From Neurospora intermedia (Eukaryota > Ascomycota > Sordariomycetes > Sordariales > Sordariaceae): DNA of 64,000 nucleotides. Of this stretch, positions 1 through 8,930 are shown in pieces. Position 1 is the first letter of the stretch, and each line of letters begins with the position of its first letter. The stretch lies in the NCBI GenBank assembly GCA_037102815.1, contig BTPP01000010.1:496001-560000 (forward strand). The letters run 5' to 3'. A model generated the notes under the pieces. The model ran no database searches and was not told the origin of the DNA. It saw only the letters and a list, made by a program, of their open reading frames with translations. The position numbers and the translations under genes were made by a program.

Positions 1-295
1 ATGACGATGATGTATTCTTTGTTGACAAAGGAAGCAGTGGTGGGGTTAGCGGTTGCCAGGGCATGTCGTGCACCTTAGCTCAGCGGACCGGGCAGCCTTG
101 CAACGCCGACGTTTACAGGGAAGAGCGGGAGCTAGCGAGGAGCTATGCAGCCTGACGGGGGCTGCGCTGCCCCTCTGTGCGATACCTATCGCGTCGCGAA
201 AATTCACAGCGCCTTGGAGGTTTGCGATTCCTCTGTCGAGCATTTTGAGGTCTTTGGTTGGGTACTGTATCCAACCCCAACATGAGGCGTCAAAC

Positions 296-3200
296 ATGTC
301 GAAGAACTGGTCTTCCACGCTGAGACTGCCAAAGTCCACTCTTCCGTAAGAACATGAACCGTCTCTCCAGATATCTGTGCGGATACTGACATCAGACGAG
401 ACAGGCCGCGCCCTCTCCCCACCCAACACAAAGAATACATCAAGAAATGCGCCGATGACTTCTACAAGTGGCAGGCCGCCAACCGCCCTGCTGACGATAC
501 CTTCCTCCTCCACGATGGCCCTCCCTACGCCAACGGCAGCCTTCACGCCGGTCATGCCCTGAACAAGATCCTCAAGGACATCATCATCCGTACGAAGGTC
601 CAGCAAGGTGCGCGAACGATGCCAGGCAGCTGATTCTCCGAGCGCTCCGAATCTTTGACTGATCAGCTGTGTTGCGCCAGGCCAGCGTGTCACCTACGTT
701 CCAGGATGGGACTGTCATGGACTTCCGATCGAGCTCAAGGCCGTCAGCACCGAAGAAGGCAGGACCATGACACCCCATGCCATCCGCCAGGCCGCGCGCA
801 GTCTGGCTGCCAAGACGGTGTTGGAGCAGATGGACAGCTTCCGGACATATGCCGTCATGAGTGACTGGGAGAACCGCTGGACAACCATGGACATGGCCTT
901 CGAGATCAACCAGCTGCGTCTCTTCCAGAAAATGGTCAGTCGCGGCCTGATCTACCGCAAGTTCAAGCCTGTGTACTGGTCACCGTCCTCCGGAACCGCC
1001 CTGGCGGAAGCCGAGTTGGAGTACAACGAGGCGCATATCTCCAAATCTGCATACGTCAGATTTCCCATCACCAAGGATTCCGCTCGCATTCCTGGCCTGG
1101 AAGGCTTTACCGGCAATCTTTATGCCGTTATCTGGACGACCACTCCCTGGACCCTCCCCGCCAACAGAGCCATCGCCGTACACGATGATCTGCTCTACCA
1201 TGCGGTCCGCGTGGGTGATGACGCCTATCTTGTTGCTGACGGCGGTCTCGAGCGCGTTGCCAAGGTCTTGATGGGAGAGGAGGGGACTCCCGAGATTCTA
1301 GCCACTGTTCCCGGTAGCCAGCTCACCCAGCTGCAGTACGTCAATCCTCTCCAGGGTAAATCTGCTGCTCCTCAGCCATTCATCCACGGCCCCTTCGTCA
1401 CGCCAGATTCGGGAAGCGGTCTCGTTCACTGCGCCCCAGGCCACGGTTTCGATGACTACCTGCTCTGCAAAGACTTGGGAATTCCTGTTTCCGCACCTGT
1501 TGATAACGATGGTATCTTCACCGAGGAAGCCTATCCCGACGACCCAAGCCGGCTCAAGGGCATTCCTGTGCTTGAGGGCGGTTCTGCTGCCGTGCTTGAG
1601 CTTTTTAAGGACAATGTTCTGAACGTGCACAAGTACAAGCACAAGTACCCTTACGACTGGCGAACCAAGAAGCCCATCATCATCAGGGCCACGGCGCAGT
1701 GGTTTGCTGATGTGGACAACATCAAAGAGTTGGCACTGAAGGCTTTGGAGGAGGTCAAATTTGTCCCCGAAAGCGGGAGGAGCAGACTCGAAGCCTTCGT
1801 CAAGGGACGGAGCGAGTGGTGCATCTCACGACAGCGTGCATGGGGTGTACCTATCCCTGCACTGTACGATGCCAATGGCGATGCAGTAATGACCGAAAAG
1901 ACCATCGAGCACATTATCTCGGTCATTCAGGAGAGAGGCACCGATGCTTGGTGGTCTGATGACCCTCATGACCCTGTCTGGATTCCTGCATCTCTTCGGG
2001 GCAAGGGCCCCTTTACCCGTGGTAGAGATACCATGGACGTCTGGTTTGACAGTGGTAGCAGCTGGACCCAGACGGATAGGCAAGCGGATGTCTATCTCGA
2101 AGGCTCTGACCAACATCGCGGTTGGTTTCAGTCGAGTTTGCTCACTCGAGTAGCAGCTATGGCGGTTCAAGGCCCGACAGCTGATAGTACGACCAATGCG
2201 GTTGGCCTGTCACCATTCAAGACACTCATCACTCATGGCTTCACGCTGGATAAAGCCGGCAAGAAGATGTCCAAGTCACTAGGCAACATCATTTCGGCGG
2301 ACCAGGTCATGGATGGTTCTTTACTTCCTCCGCTGAAGGTCAAGAACAAGGACAGGGATCCGAATGCGCCTCCCCCGAAGGATGCTCTCGGCCCTGACGC
2401 CTTGCGCTTGTGGGTAGCGAGTAGTGATTACACCAGTGACATTGTCCTCGGCGAGCCTGTGCTGAAGACTATCCATCAGTCATTAACCAAGTATCGCACC
2501 ATCATCAAGATGCTGACGGGCTCGATGGAACAGTCAGCCAGAGCAGCTCCACTGACTGCCTTGGACCACATTGCTCTTGTCCAGTTGAAGGATGCTATGG
2601 CGGAGATTGAGAGACACTACCAAAACTACGAGTTCAACAAGGCTTTCAGCAGTCTCAACAGATGGATCGCCAACGATCTGTCTGCCTTTTACCTCGAAGC
2701 CCTGAAGGACAGGCTGTACTGCGCCGATGGCGGTGGTGTCCTAGAGCCTATCTTTATGGGCTTCCTCAGAATGCTGGCCCCTATCACACCTGTGCTGGTC
2801 GAGGAGGCTTGGGAGCATCGACCTGCTTGGATGAAGGAAGACCCATCCATTCTGCATCCTCTTCATCAGCTCTATAACTCGCCCTTGATTGATTCCAGCC
2901 GTCTGAGCTACGATGAAGCCATGCTTCGTAAGGACATTCCGGTCCTAATGGAGACTCACGCCGCCATCAAAGCCGCGTCCGAGCTGGCACGCAGGGGCAA
3001 GGTTCTTGGCTCGTCCCTTGGTTGCTCTGTTGTTATCAAGGCTCCCAAGGACAGCAAGGCACTCTCTGTCCTGCAAAAGTACAAGGACGAGCTAGATGCC
3101 ATGTTTGTTGTATCCTCTGTAGACCTCGGCGGTGCCATAGAGGGAGAGCCTGCCTGGAAGTACGTCCAGGACTTCGAGATGGGTGGTCATGGTTGCCAGG

Positions 3201-3316
3201 CGTGGGTTCTGCCTCCCAAAGACCATAAATGCCCCAGGTGCTGGCGATTCGTTGCTCCTGCTGAGGACTCCTTGTGCGTCCGGTGCGAGGATGTTGTTGG
3301 CGAGGGTGTACAATGA
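296..3316 (+). CDS. ISM1: Mitochondrial isoleucyl-tRNA synthetase
   Basis: Class Ia aminoacyl-tRNA synthetase that charges mitochondrial tRNA-Ile. Three exons join in phase: 296-345, 405-607, 681-3316; introns of 59 and 73 nt have gt...ag ends, and the first has a ctgac branch site. The 962-residue product carries the HIGH-type motif HAGH near residue 64, [14 protein letters not shown] in the middle, KMSKS near 613, and a C-terminal zinc knuckle with CPRC at 935-938 and CVRC at 950-953, as in bacterial-type IleRS. That layout and the match to eukaryotic mitochondrial enzymes point to the organellar form. Start: 296 is the only in-frame ATG in this exon, with A at -3. It leaves almost no targeting presequence, so a further upstream exon, perhaps beyond the window, may exist; the frame stays open upstream to about 53 without an ATG. 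Function is secure, the 5' end is not. Confidence 0.92.
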
Positions 3317-3802
3317 AAGCAATTAAAAGGTTCGACCAAGGACAGATAAGATAGACTAGAGTAGACGAGCCCGTACACAAAATGGATACCCCTCCCCCAT
3401 TCATGGCATCCTGTTCTTAACATCTTCAACGCGGGCAATCCTGTTCACATTGTTCAGCTTAGGGGAGCATTCCCTTTGCATCCCAAGCTGCGTTGTAAAC
3501 GCACAGTGAAAAGGAACCTCGACGGCCCAAAGTTGGGGTACAGCGGTGCGGAGCCCCACCCAGGCCGCTAAGATAAGCACTGGCGCCCGCTGCGGGGCGG
3601 AAATTTTTCATGGATCAGTTCTGGCGATTGGAAGGAAACTCCAAGAATTCTTTTGTTTCGTAAAAGTCAAGCCGTTCATTCTGTCTCCCATCCCCCGATT
3701 TACCTGATTTCACTTACCACAAAGCTTCGTACAGCTCGTATTATCTGTCAATTATCTACTCAGCCCCGCGACGCCACGTCTTACGAAGGCAAATCTTCCA
3801 GC
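3317..3802. other. Intergenic: ISM1 3' end and ROK1 leader
   Basis: No convincing ORF. The stretch at about 3665-3720 is pyrimidine-rich (tctcccatcccccg) and probably lies in the ROK1 promoter or 5' leader. The ROK1 frame is open upstream to 3653 but contains no ATG before 3803, so this extension is taken as untranslated. Confidence 0.6.
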
Positions 3803-6148
3803 ATGGATATCTTCAAAGTCCTCTCGCGAGGCATCAAAGCCCAGCCCAAGAAAAACCAGCCAGGCGCACCGCAGCTCCTTCCCTCCGCCGGAGCAAAAGT
3901 CAATCCCCAATTCTTCCACGACAATGTCGGCGGCGCCAACGCCAAAAGAGGCAAGAAGAGAAAGAGGAAGGGGACTCAGGCCAACAACGCGACCGAGAGC
4001 GGAGACGAAGACGATGATGCCAGCGACGTCGACTACTTCGCGCCCAAGCCCACTCCCGAGGAGCTTGCCGCCAAGAAGGATGCCGAGTTGAAGGCGGACG
4101 AGCCCAAGAAGCAAAAGCCCAAGCTTTTGGAAGAGAACGAATGCCGACAGATACTCAAGTCCCATCGGTTAAAGTTCACAGTCCTAGGCGGTCGCGTGCC
4201 ACAAGACGAGAAGGCTACGGAGGAGAAGCCGCCCAAGAAGCAGAAGAAGCAGAAGGAGGACAAGAAGAAGCAGGAAGAGGAGGAAAAGAAGAAAAAGAAG
4301 AAGGACGAAGACAAAAAGCAAATCTACCCGCAGCCGCTCAACTCGTTTGGCGAGCTCAAGTACACTTACGGCATTCACCCCGTGTTGGCGGACAACATCA
4401 CGCGGCAGGGATTCCGGGTGCCGACTGAGGTGCAGATGGGCAGCTTGCCACTGCAGCTGCGACCAGAGATGGCGTTGGAGAAGGCTACAGATGTGGAAGA
4501 CGTCAAGGTTGAAAAGGGAATCGACTTCCTCGGTGTTGCGCCGACAGGCAGTGGCAAGACTATCAGCTTCTTGATTCCCGCTATCGATGCCATTATCAAA
4601 AGGAGAGCCGAGGATTACACCCCTGAAACAGACGAGCATGTTCTGCAGGCCATCGTGGTTGCGCCTACGAGAGAGCTGGCAAGCCAAATTGTCAATGAAG
4701 GAAGGAAGTTGGCTATCGGAACCGGCGTGCGCGTGGTTCTCATGAAGAGGACGCTGCGGTTGGTGGCAGAGTCAAATGAGCAGGAGGAGACGGAGCAGGA
4801 AGCTAAGGAAAAGGTTCAAGACAGTGATAGCGACAGCGAAGCAGAGAGCGAGCCCGAGGAGGTTATGAAAATCGATGAAGAAGAAGAGGAAGAAGAGGAA
4901 AGCGATTCTGACGCCGAGAAGAAAACGGAGAGCAGGGCCAAAGGTGATCAGAAGTCCAAGAAGGAGAGGCCGATCACCAGGGTAGACATTCTCGTGACAA
5001 CCCCCAAGATCCTCCTCAACTTCCTCTGCGGAGGCGAAAAGGAGAAGGGCAAGCCCAGGATCATCAAGAAGACGCTCCCCACCGTGCAATCCCTCATCCT
5101 TGACGAGGCCGATGTTCTCCTTGATCCCATCTTCCGCAAGCAAACCATGGGTATCTGGCGTGCCTGCACCCACCCCAACCTCGGCATGACGTGCTGGTCG
5201 GCCACCATGGCCTCCAACATCGAAGCCCTCCTCACCAAACACATCGACAAGCGCGCCAAGCGCACCCCCGAACAGACCCCCAAGCCCCTGATCCGCCTCG
5301 TCGTTGGTCTTAAAGACACCGCCGTGCCCAACATCACGCACAAGCTCATCTACACGGCCACAGAGCCCGGCAAGCTGCTCGCCCTGCGCCAGCTCCTCCA
5401 CCCCGTGTCCTCGGCCGACTCGGGCCCGCCGCTGCGCCCGCCCTTCCTCGTCTTCACCCAGACCATCGAGCGTGCCCAGGCGCTCCACGACGAGCTCAAG
5501 TACGACATCCCGCTCGAAGCGGGCGGCTCGGCCCGCGTGGCGGTCCTGCACTCGTCGCTCCCGGACTCGGTCCGGTCCAAGATCATGGCCCGCTTTCGCA
5601 GCGGCGAGGTGTGGGTACTGATCACTACGGACGTGCTGGCGCGCGGCGTCGACTTTGCTGGCGTCAATGGCGTCGTCAATTACGACGTGCCCGTATCCGC
5701 CGCGGCGTACGTGCACCGTGCCGGACGCACGGGTCGCGCCGGTCGCGAGGGCGGTGTGGCCGTCACCTTTTACACCAAGGACGACATCCCCTTTGTCAAG
5801 TCGATCGCCAACGTGATCGCCATGAGCGAGAAGCAGGCGGGCAAAGACATCGACGAGAAAGATAGCGTCAAGGCCGCCCAGGGTAGCGTGCAAAAGTGGC
5901 TGCTGGATGCGCTGCCCAAGGTGGCCAAGGAGGATAAGAGGAAGTTGAAGGTCAGGGGGGTGGAGAGCAGGCGGACAGGCGGAAAGGCGACCATCACGAC
6001 CAAGAGCAGTTGGGAGAGGAGGAGGGAGAATAACAGGCGGGAGGCTATTGAGGCTAGCAAGAGGAGAAAGAGGGAGGCGCAGAAGGCGCAGAAGGAGGGC
6101 GGTGCTGCCTCTGAGAAGCAGGAAGAGGAGTGGACCGGCTTGGATTAA
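3803..6148 (+). CDS. ROK1: ROK1-type DEAD-box ATP-dependent RNA helicase
   Basis: Intronless 781-residue helicase of the Rok1/DDX52 family, which acts in the nucleolus on pre-rRNA and snoRNA pairings during small-subunit ribosome assembly. It begins with the family-typical MDIFKVLSRG. Motifs: GVAPTGSGKT (motif I, near 244-253), PTRELASQI (Ia), TRVDILVTTPK (Ib region), DEAD at 434-437 (II), SAT at 466-468 (III), ITTDVLARGVDF (V) and HRAGRTGR from about 638 (VI). A lysine-rich region (about 70-180) precedes the core. A strongly acidic, Ser/Asp/Glu-rich insert of about 65 residues sits between motif Ia and the DEAD box (about 323-390). The C-tail is basic. The ATG at 3803 is chosen because upstream sequence lacks any in-frame ATG. 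It follows ISM1 on the same strand after 486 nt, with no sign of shared function. Confidence 0.95.
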   Translation: MDIFKVLSRGIKAQPKKNQPGAPQLLPSAGAKVNPQFFHDNVGGANAKRGKKRKRKGTQANNATESGDEDDDASDVDYFAPKPTPEELAAKKDAELKADEPKKQKPKLLEENECRQILKSHRLKFTVLGGRVPQDEKATEEKPPKKQKKQKEDKKKQEEEEKKKKKKDEDKKQIYPQPLNSFGELKYTYGIHPVLADNITRQGFRVPTEVQMGSLPLQLRPEMALEKATDVEDVKVEKGIDFLGVAPTGSGKTISFLIPAIDAIIKRRAEDYTPETDEHVLQAIVVAPTRELASQIVNEGRKLAIGTGVRVVLMKRTLRLVAESNEQEETEQEAKEKVQDSDSDSEAESEPEEVMKIDEEEEEEEESDSDAEKKTESRAKGDQKSKKERPITRVDILVTTPKILLNFLCGGEKEKGKPRIIKKTLPTVQSLILDEADVLLDPIFRKQTMGIWRACTHPNLGMTCWSATMASNIEALLTKHIDKRAKRTPEQTPKPLIRLVVGLKDTAVPNITHKLIYTATEPGKLLALRQLLHPVSSADSGPPLRPPFLVFTQTIERAQALHDELKYDIPLEAGGSARVAVLHSSLPDSVRSKIMARFRSGEVWVLITTDVLARGVDFAGVNGVVNYDVPVSAAAYVHRAGRTGRAGREGGVAVTFYTKDDIPFVKSIANVIAMSEKQAGKDIDEKDSVKAAQGSVQKWLLDALPKVAKEDKRKLKVRGVESRRTGGKATITTKSSWERRRENNRREAIEASKRRKREAQKAQKEGGAASEKQEEEWTGLD

Positions 6149-6489
6149 GAAGCTGGGCGTAGCCGTCGGGGCGTTCATGCAGTCAATATTGTCATTGTGT
6201 TGTTGACGGGCGGATTATTAAAAGGATAGATACCCTTGCCGTGTATATGCTGGTAGACAAAAGGAATGATTTTCTGTGGGTTTACATTTGGTCAACTTGT
6301 CTTAAGAATGAGTATCGCGTATCTTGATTCCGAATGATACCAGCATGAGGAGAACACAAACACAGATAGCGACGGGGTAGAAGAAAACCCCGATCCTTAA
6401 AAAAAAATATCGTAACATCATATCACAGCGTTGCCCATTCTCTCTCTCCGACTCGCATCTCTCCGGTCAAACTTTCCCCCCAAAGCCAC
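6149..6489. other. Convergent 3' intergenic region
   Basis: Lies between the stops of ROK1 (+) and the SPRY gene (-), so it must hold both 3' UTRs. It contains an A-run near 6400-6408; nothing else is recognised. Confidence 0.6.
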
Positions 6490-7787
6490 TCACAAGCCCT
6501 GCGGCCTAAACTTCCACCTACTCGGCTCAAAGACAGCCTCAAATTCGACAGCCGAATACGTGCCGATAGCACAACTCAAATCATGAAACCCCTCCAAGCC
6601 CGTGACCGGCAAGTCCTGTTCCGCATCACCTTCCTCATGCAAATCCCACTGCTCCGTGATCCTCCCTTCCCTCGTGAAAAAGACATTCACATCCAGCCTT
6701 CCGCCGGTGTTAGTAAACGTCATGCCGATACCGTACGTCTCCCCCCTTCTGAACGGCCTCGTAAAATCCTTGCCTCCCCACCGATCGTTGATGTACTTGT
6801 GCCCGTCATCGCCATGCACGGCCAGCGACCCGCGGTGCCAGCCTGGCATGCGGAAGGCCGGGTAGGGAAGGGCTGTGAAGCCTAGCGCTAGGGTGATTTC
6901 GTCGTCGTTGCCTCCTCCTCCTCCTCCTCCTCCTCCACCGCCACGGCCCAGAAAGGGGTTGTTAGATGCTGCCGCTGCCGCCGAACGAGGAGGAGGGATT
7001 GATACCTCGTAGTAAATAGACTTTGTCGTCCTCTGGGCGGCAACCGAAGGGATCAAGGGCGAGTCATACTTGACACAATACAAGGGCGGGTAACTGATAA
7101 TGCATGCATCACCCGCCGCCTTCTCCGTCTTGCCCTTCCACACGCCCGGGCTGACCCAGTCGAGCTTGCCGCGGAACTGCGGGGACGCCATGAGCCGGAT
7201 GTTGTGCGTGCGGAGCGCGTCGAGCGCCACGGGGTCCAGGTCCATGGGTGCCGTCAGCGGATTTTGGACGCACCAGGCTTCGCCCGCATTGGCTTCTTCT
7301 TCCGTGGCGTTGGTGGTATGCGAGCGGTCGTAGCCGGTGAAGAAGGCCGGAGGAGGGGGGAAGAGAGCCGTGTCGGGCACGAAGGATTCCCAGTCGTGTT
7401 GCTTGTTGGCGGCGGACTCCTGGAACTGGGAAGGTGGAGGGCCGGGAGGAGGCTGGGTGTAGTCATCGTTCACCGGCGGTCGGTGATGGGAGGGAGGAGG
7501 GCCAGGAGGAGGGGCGTAATCGTCATAATGATGTTGACGTTGGGAGGGAGGAGGGCCAGGAGGAGGAGCAAAGTCATGGTTGCTTTGGTTCGGTCTGGCG
7601 TGGGTCGGGGGAGGACCAGGTGGCGGGGCAAAATCATCGTTTGTAGAGGACTGGTTATGTCCCCAGCTCGGAGGAGGACCGGACGGAGGAGCGTAGTCGG
7701 TGCTGGAGTGTTGCTGGCTATGCCCAAAGTTTGGAGGTGGTCCCGAAGGAGGGGCATAGTCATTCTGACTGCTGTCGCCATGAGCTG

Positions 7788-7818
<31 letters not shown>

Positions 7819-7956
7819 CCATTGAGGCTGCTGCTGATAGTGGGACTGCGCCGGTGAAGGCATGTTGACTTTTCCTGAAGCCTGTGGTGACTGTTGATGC
7901 TGTGCTGGTCGAGGACCGGGCGTATCGTCGGTCTTGTCTTTGCTCCCGAAACACAT
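6490..7956 (-). CDS. SPRY-domain protein with proline-rich repeat array
   Basis: Intronless 488-residue protein. The N-terminus MCFGSKDK has a Cys at position 2 that could be lipidated (inference). A Gln-rich run (about 41-56) is followed by six repeats with core D(Y/F)APP(S/P)GPPP, starting near residues 66, 87, 108, 128, 146 and 165. The C-terminal half (about 225-485) reads as a SPRY domain, with WVSPGVWKGKTEKA, YYEVSI, LALGFTALPYP, GWHRGSLAVHGDDG and YGIGMTF. A run of about 11 glycines sits inside the domain just before the NDDEITLALGF strand. Fungal SPRY proteins include Rsp5 ubiquitin-ligase adaptors such as Ssh4/Ear1, but those have a transmembrane segment and this one shows none, so that role is not claimed. 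The start has ACC before the ATG. SPRY domain likely; cellular role unknown. Confidence 0.9.
7432..7761 (-). repeat. Coding tandem repeat, DYAPPxGPPP array
   Basis: Six imperfect repeats of 18-21 codons encode D(Y/F)APP(S/P)GPPP separated by Ser/Asn/His/Gln-rich linkers. The last copy has TQ in place of A. The adjacent CAG-type Gln run (7788-7835) also varies easily in length. Confidence 0.85.
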
Positions 7957-8930
7957 GGTAAAGTGCGTGATGGATGACTGGGCAAACTCCCGTCTCTTGT
8001 GATGTACTAGGTAAAGTAGTCGAGGTTGCCGATTGGGTGAGATGTCTTACACACCACTAAAATTTGAGTACGCAGCAGGTGCGGGCGAAGTGGAAGTGCT
8101 CCGATCTTTAACCCGTTCAGGGGAGTCCAATTGGCTGCTCTTTTGTATTGACATGTTTGTAGTACGAATCTGGCCAGTTGGTCATTGTCTAATGTTGGTC
8201 CATTTCCGTCCGATCGGACTATCGGACGCTTTGGTGACAAGCAAGCACTTTTGCAACATAAGTATGCACGCATCCAAGTTATACCCGACTACATCATGGT
8301 GATACTTGCTTAAGTCAGTACATAGGTGCCAGTTGGAACCCGTTTAGCATACCGAATTCCAAGTGACGATGAGAAAAGAAGGAGAAGTCCCGTTACCTGG
8401 CACAGTAAGTAAGCCGCTGTACCCCGCAGAATATGCCCTGAACAGGGTGTCATGGTTCTCCACCCCCAAATAACCCACTAGGCGCAGGGGCAGCGTCTGC
8501 AGTAGCCTAAGCCCCCTGGCACCCCATGACGTCGTTGTTCGGGTACGGATCGGGGAAAGTGGAGGCCTCCGCCGGGAAATCGGGAAAAGTCCACTGCAAA
8601 AGCCGGAGCACTACCGGCCGATGTCCGACTTGGAAACTCCGAGATTTGGGGCCATCCGGACGTTGAACTGGACGTCGGTCGTACTCCGCAAGCCCACGCG
8701 GTCGTTCACATAGTGTCATTTATGCCCCATGTATGCCTGGCACTCATGTTCCATCCTCAACGACGGTTCTCGTCTGCTCTGCCAACTTTCAGCCTGAGGC
8801 TCTCCTGAAAGCTATTAGAACCTGCAAGGGGCGAGAAATTGGCAAATGCCCGAGAAAGTCCCATACACTCATACATTACATAGAGAGCGAGATACATCAC
8901 CCCTGCCACAGCCACTCCTATGCCAATCCC
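7957..8930. other. Intergenic: SPRY promoter and Clr5-gene 3' UTR
   Basis: Both flanking genes are on the minus strand, so this stretch holds the SPRY gene promoter and the 3' end of the Clr5 gene. ORFs here are short, overlapping and without recognisable features. A patch around 8570-8700 is rich in CGG/CCG words that could bind Zn2Cys6 factors, but nothing specific can be assigned. Confidence 0.5.

Noticed and set aside
72-90. TAGCTCAGCGG, an A-box-like word near the window start
   Set aside because: No B-box or cloverleaf follows; it lies in the region upstream of the IleRS start.
46-693. Minus-strand frame of 215 codons at the window start
   Set aside because: It lies opposite the first IleRS exons and introns, and has no family features.
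4772-6178. Minus-strand reading frame of 468 codons opposite ROK1
   Set aside because: It is the mirror of a strongly biased coding sequence; no domain, and ROK1 on the other strand is certain.
7204-7857. Plus-strand frame of 217 codons rich in Arg and Gly
   Set aside because: Antisense of the proline-repeat region of the SPRY gene; composition is explained by that.
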